DNA of 64,000 bases from Escallonia rubra (lineage: Eukaryota > Streptophyta > Magnoliopsida > Escalloniales > Escalloniaceae). Numbering within the stretch: the stretch's first letter is position 1; each line of letters opens with the position of its first letter. Position numbers and translations under genes: made by a program. The stretch is from contig JAVXUO010000482.1 in the NCBI GenBank assembly GCA_033065855.1, positions 124,001 to 188,000 of the forward strand, read 5' to 3'. The notes beneath the pieces are model-generated. The model made no database searches. It saw only the letters and a list, made by a program, of their open reading frames with translations, and was not told where the DNA came from. Positions 1 through 12,103 of the stretch are shown piece after piece.

Positions 1-1765
1 GTCAAAGGGGAGTGAGCTTTTGAGAGCCCAGTAAGGTCGCACAAAGATTTAAAAATAAGAAAACGATACGGACGATTTGACATTTAAACCAGAGAAAATT
101 TTAAAAGCGGAGAAACAGAGCGGTTCAAACAATCTTTCTATATACAATCAAACGATAATTTTAAAAGGGGTTTTCAAAGAAAACCACAGCATTTCATGTA
201 AACATTAGGATGAGTATCAACTCAGTTCCTTTAAATCGATAACCATTTTTAAAACACCTAAAATGCAATAGACATAAATAGGAAACGTTGAACATGAGCA
301 GTACAGAAGCAAAGCCACCCCGGCAGTGCTCGATACACTTACATATGCATATGTACACTGACTAGTCCATCTAGGTACTAGTTAAACCCATCCAACAGAC
401 CATCCTTATAACGCCAACAATACAGACCATCCTTATGGCTCCCAAGTTACTAACTCATGTCAACATTGAGAAGTAATAAATAGAATTAAAAAATGCTTTA
501 CAATGAGAAATCAATAAACATATCAAATGAACAATGGATTCCAACATGAGATGAAACAGAATTCCAAACGATCGCTATAAGGCTCAAATTAGGCTTTCAT
601 GGACAGTTTCAAAATAACTTTTATATCAGCATAAAATCGAATCAATTTAGTTTGTAAAACTGTTCTATAAGCATTTGAAAACAGAATAACGAAATGGGGT
701 TCGGATAGAAATCCCTTACCTCGGTCCAAGCTAAGCGATGCTACCAAACCTCGATCAATATTAAAATCTCTGAATGAACCTAGATTGACAATTTATTTAT
801 TAGAACATAATTTATGTCAAACACGCTATAAACCCTAATATCAACTACCCACTGCGTACCCACTCTTTCCGAAATCGCGCACTCAAAACGGTTCTCGCAC
901 ACAGCCAACTTGACCGAAAATCCTATACACTCCTTAACGGGTACCGACACTCTAGAATTCATAATAATTTACACTAAAACACTTTTATAGCTTAAAACAT
1001 TATTAAAAGTAAAAATATGCATTTTCTGAATTTTTGAATATTTTCGAATTAAAATAATTTCTTTAAATACAATAAAAACCCAATAATAGCCATAATTACT
1101 TCCAGTAGAAAAATAAGTCCCATAATTTTTATAAGAACTTTAAAATATATATAAAAATTATAGAAATTCAAATCAGGATTTAAACGACATAAAAAGTATT
1201 TTTAGATTTTTCGTTTTGCTAAAACCAATGCGATATGGAAATCATAGCAAAACAACTCCAAAAATTACCAAATTGAAACTGAGTCTTATTTATACCATAA
1301 AGACATTACTATAATTTTTCACAAAACATTTTCAGGGTTTAAAGGCTCCAAAAGAATTTTCCAAATCTGAGATTACAGAAAATATTAAAAATACATACGA
1401 TTTCAGAAAATTATAAAAATTTGCCAGAAATTCTAATATAGTCTATCGTATTATACTGTAAAGTTTTATGCACTAATGATCATCATACACTATCGAATGC
1501 TCGCACGGCACTTAACGCTAACCCGTTACACCTACTGCACAATTTACTGTGACCCAAACCCAATTCACTTCCGGTTCACTTCCTTCTTCTTCTCCTTGTT
1601 CATTGCACTCATAGACTATTGCACTCACAGACCCCATGAAACTCACACCCCACAGTCATTACATTCACAAAACACACACACATACATACATTACACTATA
1701 TTCTCACTTCTCCCTCAATACCCACCTGGTACAAACCCACATATCTTAATATTTATCCTGCCATG

Positions 1766-1787
1766 CCCACTGCCTCACGGCAGTGGG
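1766..1787. repeat. Palindrome 1 of LTR family L (CCCACTGCC-TCAC-GGCAGTGGG)
   Basis: A perfect 9-bp stem with a 4-base loop. The same sequence stands at 55009-55030 in copy 3, inside otherwise variable DNA. Confidence 0.9.
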
Positions 1788-2617
1788 TTTCCCTTCTTCT
1801 TTCATTTTACACATTATACAGGCTCACAACTCACCATTTATACTCACACATGCTCACAGCACCTCACCACTACACAGCTGCACCACCTCCCATTTTCACT
1901 ACTTTCATGCACACACAAACTCCATAACCTGTACACACTCCATTCACAACACATACCATCCCACGCACCTCACAGCTCACACACTAAAACACACAACAAC
2001 ATGCATGGACATCTCCCTACACCCATTGATTTACAAAATACCATAACACTTCCCAAAGCACTCTGCCTATGCCTACCCACGGAGCATATCTTGCTCCTGT
2101 CACCTTCCTCTCTTCTCTTATCCAATACATGACCTCATACAACCAACCAACACTAACCCACTGCCGTGATTCCCCTTTCCCCTTACACATATAACCACAC
2201 TTTACACCCAAAACACACTCAAAAACATACGTACCCATGCTGGGCAGTCCACCCATAACACCAACCACAACACCTCACAGCCATAATCAATTAAACCCAT
2301 TATACACACACATTACACTTGATATGGCAGCCGTGTAGCACCCACTTCAGTTCACTCACTCTTGCAGATGTATTATACATACCCACATATCATCCATTCA
2401 CACACATATGTAAAGACCCGCACACCCATTGATAAACCATGACCCACTTCAGTTTAATATATATATATCTCTCTCTCTCTATCTTGCTTCTTACACCCAC
2501 CAAAACATACACAATACACATGAACATCTCACGGCTATATTTACTACAGTCATAACCCTTCACAGTTATTCTTCCTCTCTAATCCTCAATCCCTTAACCG
2601 CATATACACAGGTGCAC

Positions 2618-2642
2618 AGTCACAGCCACCATGGCTGTGACT
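2618..2642. repeat. Palindrome 2 of LTR family L (AGTCACAGCCA-3-TGGCTGTGACT)
   Basis: A perfect 11-bp stem with a 3-base loop. Copy 3 has it at 55078-55102 with the last base of the stem changed. Confidence 0.9.
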
Positions 2643-3471
2643 TGCTTGAACCACTCGTTCTTCCCATAAACGTACCCACAGTAAACGGTTTCTCTCTCTC
2701 TCTCTCTCTCTCTTCCTTCCAAGCACCCACGCAGACACCACCGTTTAATCACCACCATACACTGCACCAACACACATTAAACCCACGCCTCATACAACCA
2801 CATGGCTGTTCTTCTCTCTGTCACACGCCAATAAAACCCACAAGGTGCAAACTGCCCCCTTCCACGGCCAACATCAAATCTCACAGCTCCCTCAAACCTG
2901 CACGTGCTCGCACACGACGGCAGCCATGCCCCCACTTCATGCACACTCGCATACATCTCTCGGTAGATCCAAAAACACACCCATAAAATTGAAAAATCTG
3001 AGAACAATTTGCCAGAAAAACTTACCGGAAAATAATTGCTATTGTCGGAAACTTCGCCGGAACCCTTCTCCCATCTCCTTCCTTTGCTCTCTCACACTCT
3101 CTCGAGTATTTGATTGACGGCCGAATGGGAGCCTGAAGTCGGCTGCCTAGAGAAAAGGGTATTTAAATATGTGTAACAATGCAACCCTAGTTAGACAATG
3201 AAAACCCTACACATCCATTTGTCGCTAAAACCTAGCTCTAATTAATCCAAGCTTATTATTGCGAAAATTGTAGTATAATATAATATTTACGATACATGAT
3301 GTGTTAGGAAAATTATAAATGGTTTGTTACGTCATCCCGTTTGACAAATCGTCGCTAACAAGAACGCCAATACTATAAGAAGTTCAATTGTCGTTAAAAA
3401 ATATATCGATGCTAACTAAAGATTTCATCGCTAAAATTTTTAATAAATCGAAAAGATATCGGGGTGTTACA

Positions 3472-4640
3472 GACCTACTCGAGCCTTTTACTAAACCAGC
3501 TAGTTTCGGGTGCTAGCTCAAACCGCAGTACAATTTCCGAAACCCTTCCAAGGTTTCCAACATTTTACAAATGAAAAGAGATTTACAATTTGAATACAAC
3601 AAACAAGCTCCTTCTTGTGAGCAAATGTTACAATGAATAAACTAAGACTAAGCCTTCTTAGGTGGAAAGATCTATATTCTTTTAAGAACCAAACCAAGAA
3701 GCTTACAATGAACTATCTCAAAGATGAACTCACTCAATAGAGAATAGATGAGAATAAGAGATCAAGATGAGAGAGTGTTTTGAGATGAGTTTTTAGAGAG
3801 TATTGAAAAAGATTCGCAAGAAGTGTATTAAATGCTCTCAAGGACCCCTTTTTATACTGGTAACGGATTGAACCGTTAGGAAGGGAAAGCCAAAAAAAAA
3901 AAAGATTCGACTAAAACAAAAGTTTGATTCGACTTAAAAGTACTATAAAGAGAAAACGGTCGACTAAAAACTTAGTAAGGAAAGATGGTTAAAAACACTG
4001 AAGAATAGAGTCGACTAAAAACACTTTTTCATTCGACCTAAAAGTTTTGCTTCGACTAAAAACTTTTGCTTTGACTAAAAACTTTTTGGCTTCGACTAAA
4101 AACTTTTGGCTTCGACTAAAAGTTTTGCTTCGACTAAAAACTTTTTGGTTTCGACTAAAAACTTTTGGTTTCGACTAAAAGTTTGGCTTCGACTAATTTT
4201 TTTTTTGGCTTCGACTAAAAGTTTGGCTTCGATTAAAGGCTTTTGGCTTCGACTAAAAACTTTTTTAAGACTGGAAAGAAGGAACTGCCCAATTTAGTGG
4301 ACTGCAACCTGTTTGCCTTCGACTTAAACAACCATTTTTGGTTCGTTACTAGAATTTCTGTGAGATCTTTTAAGAAAGACTTAGAAATGCTAACAATGAA
4401 AAAAATAGACTTCAGGTTCTTGCATCTTCAATGTGGTCCAAGTCTTTGAATCCCGAGTCCAAGTCCAAGTTCAAGCTTTGTCCAAGTCAAGATCTTGTCT
4501 TTGTTTGATTAAGATAAATCCTGAAATGTTTATCTTAATAATGTTGTCAGATTAATGTTAGAGATAATAAGTTTGGAATAATCAAAATCAACAAGTCAAC
4601 AAAGGTGATGCTTGAAGATTTGTTTTCTCAAAAGCTTGAC
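3472..4640. other. Repeat-derived sequence without a gene
   Basis: No coding region is supported here. The segment lies between the end of long LTR copy 1 and the LTR fragment that begins near 4640. It is AT-rich and contains the 20-bp minisatellite listed separately. Its composition resembles the untranslated parts of an LTR element on the minus strand, but I could not find both ends, a primer-binding site or a polypurine tract, so the family is left open. Confidence 0.4.
4010..4265. repeat. 20-bp minisatellite, unit about TTCGACTAAAAACTTTTGGC
   Basis: About a dozen or more imperfect copies of TTCGACTAAAA followed by a short T-rich spacer run head to tail. Spacer length varies between units. 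Looser copies extend left to about 3900. The open frames at 4106-4297 and 4243-4449 exist only because the repeat lacks stops in one phase. Confidence 0.85.
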
Positions 4641-6191
4641 TAAGGTAAGGGTTTGAACGCTCTTGCTATGGTAAAGGTTTGTAACGTCTTTGCTATGGTA
4701 TGGTTTGCTTCTTTAAATCTGAAAAAGAGTTGTTGGAGTTGATTAATCTTGTTTTGTAAGGGATTCTACCTTTTGATTTTGGCTTAGGTTTCCTTCTTTG
4801 AATTTGAAAAATTATTGGATTTTGATCAAGCTTGTTGTGAAAGGGATTTTATTGTTGTTTTTGTTGTGGGAAAGGTATCTTTCAGAATCCGAAGGTTTAT
4901 GCTTCGTCAATTTTGGTTCATCTTATTTGTTTGCATTTCATTTGTCCCATTTTTGCCCTCTTTTGAGAACATTTTTTACCCCTTTTTGTTTGTGCCGGAT
5001 GATGCACATCATTGAATTCGTACATTTGTGACATTCAATTTAATATTGACACTGACTATGTTGAACAACTCTCGAAATAGAGAGGGTCCTTTGGACATAT
5101 GTTTGTTATGCTAGAGAGCCAAAGACTCCTAGTACGCTCCAGAGCACATGTTTGATGTTTGGTTCGACATTTGGGTCTTATTACCGCCATAGTCATCGCA
5201 TGTTTGTAGCGTACCCGACATATAATTGAAATGTGTTTGGGTTAAACGCTTAATGACGTTTTCTTTGGTATTTGACAGTAAGATATGATTGCTCATTTTC
5301 GCACCTTCTAGCTTGTATTTAATTTGGGCTCTTTGGACCACCTTATGAACATTTCATATATTTGATTCACCTTATTTGCATCGTGGTCAATTGCTATCAT
5401 TTGTTCGTTAGATATTTGATTTTGTTTTGGACTACGAATTATCGTATTTTCTTCCCTTTTGTTTTCCACTTATTGGGCTATTCGAGCTCACCCCCCCACC
5501 CCACTCGTTTGTTTTGTCCTTTACCACATGTATCAGACGTGATTTTGGGCGTGGCATGTTTGGGGAAAATAGAGCTTTTAGTTTTTGCTAGTATAATTGA
5601 GCAATGTAAATCATTTGAGAACTCTAGCCGGAAGTGAGTAATTTAGCTTGAGACTTAGAATTTGTATTGAATAGTAGAGTTTTGGTCCCATTATTTGGTT
5701 TTAGTGGATTTTGATGAGGAAGATTGTTAGTTAAGTTTTTGAAAGGATTGTATTTAACTCTTGGATCTTTTGAGATAAATAAGATTGAGATTTAGAAAAT
5801 GATGTTTGTGGTATCGTAGATGCTCTGCTATACCTTTATAATGGTTATGTCATTGACGTGTTTGGGTCTTATTTTAAAGACGTGTATGTACCCTAAAGTT
5901 AAAGTATTGATCTTATGAGCGTAATTGAATGATTGGAATTCATTTTGGAGAGCTTTACCTCGATATGAGTAATTTGATAGAATTAATTCTTGGTGTAATT
6001 TGTTAACCGCTGCGTTTATTAATCGTTTTGTAATGGAATTATTTTGAGAACGGATTGTCATAGACTTTTGTTTGTGGATATATTTTATCTTGGAGGATTT
6101 AGTTGCTCTGTCTATACATTTATCTTTAGAAACTGTAATAGTATATAATGGAGTTTGATGTTTGTCGCAGCCTCTCGTTTTCGGGGCGTGA
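4640..6191 (+). mobile_element. Diverged 3' part of an LTR related to the solo LTR at 6715-8815
   Basis: The block at about 5040-5240 aligns by eye with 8105-8300: both read through a stretch about 'aacaactctc', 'ggacacatttg', 'agcacgct', 'gatgtttg', 'gtttgggtctta' and 'agtcatcaca' in the same order. Both then run to a terminus with GGGCGTGAC (6183-6191 here, 8806-8815 there). The left part of the LTR is missing, apparently replaced by the repeat-rich DNA before 4640. Open frames inside are short and unsupported. Confidence 0.6.
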
Positions 6192-6714
6192 CGCTCGCCC
6201 TATAGTAACCGGTCATTCTTGTAATCAATTCCATCATAATCAGGATTAACTTTTAATGCTTATAAGTTGTCTAAACTTTACTAATTAATCTTATTACTAA
6301 TGAAAATTTAATTATAAGTCTTACTGAAAAGATAGTTTTATTAATCGTAAGGGTTCTATATAAAAACGAATTGGTAAATCATTAATATTTTAGAATTATA
6401 CGGATATATTTTATGCATCATAAAAATTTCAAATGTTCCCAAAATAAAGTAATTAAGAATTATTTTATTTTTTTAATGCATATGTGATTTATTTTCAAAT
6501 TTTCATATATGTGATATAGCCACCTATTGATCGTGTGGTCATATCAAACTAGCAAAAAATTATTCTATAAATTGATTATTGATCTTATACATCCAAAATA
6601 TTATTTTCATACCTTTATATACACTGAAATGTTTGGTATATAGCTTTAAATCCTTTTCAACTATCATATTTACAAATAAGTTTTACAATTATTGCGATTC
6701 TAATTAATAATTAT
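6192..6714. other. AT-rich intergenic DNA
   Basis: No open frame, repeat or regulatory motif stands out. It is the flank into which the LTR at 6715 inserted; its last five bases (ATTAT, 6710-6714) are the left copy of that insertion's target duplication. Confidence 0.6.
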
Positions 6715-8815
6715 TGTATTACCCCAATATTTATTTATCCTATGTTACTACTTTAAAATAAATAAGTAATTAAATAAGTAAATAAACAAGTTTGTGGCCT
6801 CTTTGTAATATTAGGAACGTTTTGGTGCCATTTGAATAAGAGGCTAAAGTTTGGGGGGGGGGGTTTGTGTAATTAGCCAGTTAAGGTTTCATTTAAATAG
6901 AATTTTCTCTCGAGACTCCTCTTCTTTCCCTTGCTTGCCGCCTCTCTCACTCTCTTCTCCATTTTCAGCCGTAAATTGTTTGTTCCTTTGGAGAATTTCA
7001 GCGTAACCAAGTAGCGTGGCTTGGGAGGATTGAGCTTTCGTCGAATTGCCTATATAAGGTAAGGGATTTTTCGAATTTATTATGTGGTAGGGTTTATCTT
7101 CTTCAAATCTTGATTTTCAATGGACTCACTCAACTTATATTATGCGAAATTATTTTTCCAAAATCTAAATTCGTTTGAATGAGTGATTTTGTTTCTTATG
7201 GAATTTATCATACTCTAGTTGCCTCAAAAATCCTAGACGACAGTAGGTGTTTTTGGTGGTTGGAAGGATATATTAGTGACACTAGTTGGGCATCCTTCAT
7301 GGTTTCATGAAACATAGGTACTGTATCTTGACTTAGCATACTATATTCTTTGGATTACTTTGATTTGTTAATTTGTAAATCCGAATTCCATGATCCCTAC
7401 AACTTCCGTTCTATTCTCTTTTGCCTTAGACTATGAATATACTTTCTGGGTATTCAATTGTAAGCTGCCCAATACAATTCTCTTAAACAAAGAATGCCAC
7501 TAGTCTGAAACTAAAGAATGTCATTTTCTTGCACTCAAGTTTGGATTTAGTGAAAACTAGGATTTACTTTAAACCAATATAAAAACCTATTCCTGTAAGT
7601 GTGAGAATGGTGTTCAGGCTAATATTGACGTGATAATTCCTTCATTGAGTCAATATATCCAATGTAATGATTCGTCCCCATTTCCTTCAGTCCTAGTGTT
7701 TGGTTATTGTACATCAAAATTTTCATGTATGATTAGTAGTATTCTTGGAGAGGCTTTCATATACTAGCAGTTTTTTGTTTTTTTAATAATTTATTTCATC
7801 TTTTAGACCCAGCTAAAAGCTTCAGAACTCTTCTTGTTCTCTAGTAGAGAGAAAAGCACAATCTTGTCACCAAGCTGCCTTATTCTTAATTGCTAGTCAT
7901 TCTTGGTGGTTCACGTGAGTTTTTCCCTGCTCACAATATTCTGCTCAAGCATGTATAGATACATTGTGATCATCTGGTAATGCAAAGGCTACAAATTCCT
8001 TCTTCTTTTATCGATGTTTCAGCAATAACGAAGTCTGAGTTCCGTATATTTGAACATCATTGAATTCATGTTGTTGTCTTCTTGCTTTTAAGGCTAATAA
8101 TAACTATGTTTGAACAACTCTCAAGTTTAATAGTGTCCATTGGACACACATTTGTTTATATGCTGGCGATCAATAGAAGTCTAGCACGCTACTGGTAGCA
8201 CATATTTGATGTTTGTACATTTGGTTCAACGTTTGGGTCTTATGACCAACATAGTCATCACATATTTTTGTTGTGTAGCGTTCCCGACATATTATATATA
8301 TGTTCAGGGTTAATGCTTAATCTTTGTCATTTTGGTATTTGATATAAGAATTTGGTTTGCCCATGACATTTCCATCAAGTATATATTGTTGTTCGACTCT
8401 ATTAGTTTTTGCTTTATATTTTGTCGTTTTTGTACCTTACTGTACCATTTGAGCTCACCCTTTCACTCTACCTTGCCCTTGCCACAGGTCATGAAAGTGA
8501 CTAAGGATTCATGTGACGACGTTGGAGTTTTAATAGTCCTTTGTAGTTAATTAGACTTGTAGTTTGCTTTGAAAACTTTACCCGGACGTGGGTAATTTGA
8601 TAGAATTGATTTTGTATAATTTGTTTAGCCACTGCGTTTAGTAATTTGTTTTGTAAGGGAATATTAAGTGGAAGGATTGAATTAGAATGTTATTGTTTTG
8701 GAGATATTTTGTTTTTAAAGGATTAGTTGCCCTGTTTATATCGCTGTCACCAGAGTTATAGCACTATTTCAGGAACTTTGATTACAGTCACGATTTCTGT
8801 TTTGTGGGCGTGACA
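6715..8815 (+). mobile_element. Solo LTR (2.1 kb) with 5-bp target duplication ATTAT
   Basis: The element starts TGTATTACCCC and ends GGGCGTGACA, an imperfect inverted pair of the TG...CA type. ATTAT lies directly before it (6710-6714) and directly after it (8816-8820). That is the signature of LTR-retrotransposon integration, and the absence of any internal region means it is a solo LTR left by LTR-LTR recombination. A TATA-like CTATATAAGG followed by a donor-like GGTAAGG lies near 7049-7067, suggesting plus-strand transcription. The open frame at 8332-8550 is not supported. Confidence 0.85.
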
Positions 8816-8989
8816 ATTATTATAAAGTCATTTGTTGGTCGTATGGTCTTAATTAAAAAAAAGATTAATCAATTGCTACATCGTTAAAATAAAATAATAA
8901 AGATGAATCAATTGTTACATCATTTTTTTTTTGTGCCAATCTCAATTGTAACATCATTTGTTTCTTTTCTAATATTTTATTTTCATGTT

Positions 8990-9570
8990 TAGAAATATGA
9001 ATTTGTATATTCATATCAGAATGTAGTTTTAAGGATACAATAGTTAAAATTAATTCCTAATAAATTAGTTCATTAATTAGTTATAGGCTCAGAATGTTTA
9101 GAATTAGTTTTTCAACTATATAAAGTTTACTGACATGAAAATTAACTTATCAATAAATAAGGACCTCATCCAAGATAATGTTAATTTCGTTTTAAAGATA
9201 TATGAATTTTTATATTCATATTGGAGAGTGGTTTTAAGGATACAATACTTAAAATTAAGTCTTAATAAGTTAATCCATTAATTGGTTAGACTTTCAGAAC
9301 GTTTAGAATTATTTTTTCAATCATATAAGCCTTACTAATATAAAAATTAAATTTTGAAGAAATAAGGACCTCATCCAAGATAATATTTCAGACCTTTAGT
9401 GACACTTATAAAATTAGTTGAGTTTCCGAATGTTTAGAATTGGGTTTTCAACTATATAAAGCTTATTGATGTGAAAATTAACTTATAAAAAATTTGAAGG
9501 ACCCATTCAAGATAATAATATTAGTTTCGTTTTTTAGATATATGATTTTTTATATTAATATTGGAGAATG
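8990..9570. repeat. About 200-bp tandem repeat, three imperfect copies
   Basis: The order 'atatgaattt..tatattcata', 'ttttaaggatacaata', 'gtttagaatt', 'ttttcaactatataaa', 'aaggacctcatccaagataat' recurs starting near 8993, 9196 and 9400; the third copy is shorter at its left end. The copies differ by many substitutions, so the array is old. There is no coding potential. Confidence 0.75.
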
Positions 9571-10137
9571 GTAGAGGATGAGGAGAGTTCATATAGTGGG
9601 TGCATTCTTTGGGAGGAGAGTTCCATGTTATAAGATGGTAAGTCTTGCTTCTTGGGGAGAAAGTAATGGGTTCTAGTGAGAATCATGTCAGGCCGTCATA
9701 GATTACACATCCTTGCGTTGCGTGTTTTCTTTAGGGTTGATTAAGAAGGTGCGATTGAATTGTCATTCAGCTGTCTGTGGTTCCATATAACTAGTTTAAC
9801 AAGGGGCTAATGTGAGTCAACTGAGTGTGCTTCTTCCACTTTCTTAGATCGAGTTCTTTTGTTAAGTTACTGGCTGCATTGCTTGCCGCTAGTGCTTGAA
9901 TTTCTTTAACTTTTTCTGTCTTCTGCATGCTTAGTTTTAGAAAATCAACAGCTTGGCTGGCTACTCTTAATATGTCAAGTCAATGAATAATGCCTCAATT
10001 GATGTAGAAAGTTGTATACTGAGTTAGAGATTCTTTCAGGATTATCATTCTCTTCCTAGGGATCACTTTATCATGTTTGTTGTGAAACAGCTTTTGGAAA
10101 AAAATGGCCCTGCGACTGAGAGACTGAAGAACAAGAA
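9571..10137. repeat. 3' flank of the PP2-A gene, duplicated at 50275-50892
   Basis: From about 'gttcatatagtgggtgcattc' to 'agactgaagaacaag' this sequence recurs at the other end of the window in the same orientation with scattered substitutions and small indels. It starts about 260 bp past the PP2-A stop codon, so it is gene-flanking DNA and not part of the coding region. The open frame at 9995-10225 on the minus strand is not conserved enough to call. Confidence 0.8.
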
Positions 10138-10399
10138 GATCGATTTCTCTCTGTGGTACAAAGCAGAAAGTTATTACACGGAACTTTGATATAATTACAT
10201 GCTTCCTCATCTTGGAAGACTCCATCTCTTCAACCTATGTTACTGGTTCTGGCTTTGCTGTTGCAAGTCCAAGCAAAGTCTTTCTTCGTTCAGCGTGTTC
10301 AATGAACTTCTTACCGCAATGAGGTGATGGGTTTCTGCTATCACGAGATTATGTAGTTGTTCACTTAAATTACTAGATCAAGCAATGATCTGTGAACTT

Positions 10400-12059
10400 T
10401 CAAGCTTTTGGCCTAATGGCGACACCTTTGACGAGTAGACCTTTCTTCCAAATCCCACCTTCATACTCATAGAGGGAGAATTGTATATCTCCTACATTAT
10501 CAGGTGCTGCCATAAACTTCCCTGCCAGGATCTCAATCCATTGTCCCCTTTCTTTTTCCATCAAGTTTTCCTTGTGCTCTTGAGTGCTTCCATCTGGAAC
10601 AATGAGTCTAAGGTTCACGGGAACTTCCCACCCATATACAGGTTCTTTTAGCATCACCACAAAGAAAACTTCGTACACAATTCCAGGTGAAAGCTTTGTG
10701 GTATCAAATCTTCCGTGAACTTCTAGCCAGCAAACCATAAGCATTTCGGCAACATCAACAAAGGCATCACTACAAAATGACAAATGATCAGTGTGGATCT
10801 AGCTGGGTTTATTGTCCTTCTTTTCTGGCTTTCTTTCTTATTTGTAAACTGTACAATGTGTATTCTGTAAGTCATCTGCAAGTCCGATACTAGGAATTCT
10901 TCTAACGCACTAATAATCCTCCATGTCAAGTTTGCACACTTTTAACAAAGTGGTGAGTTTGCTCGCAACGTGCACCACCTCTCAAATATTAGAATCCTTA
11001 AGTAACGGGATATAATAAGCTCGGGGAAAATTTCATATGATTTTTTATTGATTAATTGGAGGGCAGCTCTCTTGTGGTCCAAGTGATATACTCGAAACCT
11101 CACAGTGATTCTGGATCTATTTTCACCTTCCATATCTTGGACAATAAAGATCAATAATTTAAAGCCTGTGCAGTTCACCTGTCTTTTCATAACTATACTT
11201 GTATTACCTTCTTTCTTTGAAGCCAGGCCAGTGCCAATAACGCTCGTTATCAGCCCAGGTGATTGCCAGATCCCTTGCAAATAACATGAAGCAGTTGTGG
11301 TGTGATATCCTTTCAACCCAATACTTCTGCAGAAATCAGAAAAGATCATGAGAAGTTCTACCATCACTGCGGGGCATGGGGAGGGTGAGGAGTGTGCAGT
11401 TTTGCTTTGTTACTGCTTAAAGGCTGATTTGTACGTCGAACACTTGGCGTCCAAGTCAGAAGAAATCAACAGCATGACGGGGATTTAGATAGCCATTTTT
11501 AATCAGAAAAATCAAAGTCGAATGAACTGAAGCTAGGCAAATTAGACATAAAGAGTTGAATAAATGAGACATATGAGTTGAGGCATATCATCCTTACGCA
11601 TTAAGTCGCGGGTAAAAGGGGTGACTTCGAGGGGGTATCAAAGTCGAATAAACTCAAGGCGCGCAAGTATGAAGTATTATGTAATGTCTTGACGAAATCT
11701 AATTATTCATAGTCATAAATGATAAGATTTAAACTAACGGAGAAGGAAAGAAGACTTACCTTCCTTTTCTGGTTCAAGAAGACTCCAGCATAGAGTTGAT
11801 CTTGCAGCTCCTCAATGGATGACTTATCTATTAGTATATCTGCATCGTTCAGGATGGCTTCACAGTTATGAGGCTCCTTGAGGTTTGTGTTACCGTTCTC
11901 TGAAGAAGGTTCTGTCTGCCTGGGCTCCCGAGGGGCCTGTGAGGGCTCCCTAGGGGCCTGTGGCTGTGGAGTGGGGGGCGCAGGGACCTGTGGCTGTGGA
12001 CTGGGACGCGCAGGGGCCTGTGGCCGTGAAGTCCGGTGACGTGATGATTTCCCTCCCAT
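10400..12059 (-). CDS. PP2-A type phloem protein 2-like (lectin-like) gene, 3 exons, 262 aa
   Basis: Exons read 12059-11760, 11326-11208 and 10769-10400 on the minus strand (300+119+370 nt, in frame throughout). Both introns have GT-AG ends: GTAAGT/CTGCAG and GTAATA/TTGTAG. The protein has a Pro/Gln-rich N-terminus (residues about 13-55), then the PP2-A core: NCEAILNDAD and DQLYAGVFLN at the end of exon 1, CFMLFARDLAITW in exon 2, and VCWLEVHG, YEVFFVVML, GWEVPVNL and YEYEGGIWKKGL in exon 3, ending IRPKA. This is the expected length and three-exon layout for PP2-A proteins, which bind glycans and are associated with sieve elements or stress responses. The start at 12059 is preferred over 12074 because it begins MGGKSS, which fits an N-myristoylation site; that lipidation is inference. 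The open frame 10942-11367 reads through the second intron and is not the protein. This is the only gene in the window that looks intact and non-mobile. Confidence 0.93.
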
Positions 12060-12094
12060 CTCACAAAATAACAACTGTCTTCCAAAGCCTGCTT

Positions 12095-12103
12095 CTTATA
12101 AAC
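12095..12103 (-). promoter_or_regulatory. Candidate TATA box for the PP2-A gene
   Basis: On the minus strand this reads GTTTATAAG, about 36 bp before the chosen ATG, which would give a very short 5' leader. No transcript data support it. Confidence 0.35.

Larger units (their letters stand above)
1..3471 (-). mobile_element. Long LTR (family L), copy 1, left end outside the window
   Basis: This stretch matches the complete copy at 52438-55909 in the same orientation and the copy at 16857-19952 in the opposite one. It ends at 3471 in GGGGTGTTACA, the same terminus as the other copies. The left end lies before base 1, so I cannot test for a target duplication. The DNA just outside 3471 is neither a primer-binding site nor a purine tract, so this may be another solo LTR. 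The transcribed strand is probably minus, judged from the TATA-like site and splice-like signals in the copy at 16857. Open frames at 1476-2132 and 2429-2986 lie in a CA- and TC-rich low-complexity block and are not genes. Confidence 0.8.

Noticed and set aside
1476-2986. Open frames of 218 and 185 codons
   Set aside because: They lie in CA- and TC-rich LTR sequence; the proteins are His/Thr/Ser-rich low complexity and have no counterpart in the other LTR copies.
10942-11367. 141-codon open frame on the minus strand
   Set aside because: It reads exon 2 of the PP2-A gene in the wrong frame and runs on through its second intron.
11849-12085. 78-codon frame overlapping PP2-A exon 1
   Set aside because: Alternate frame of the Pro/Gln repeat; the PP2-A frame has the conserved residues.
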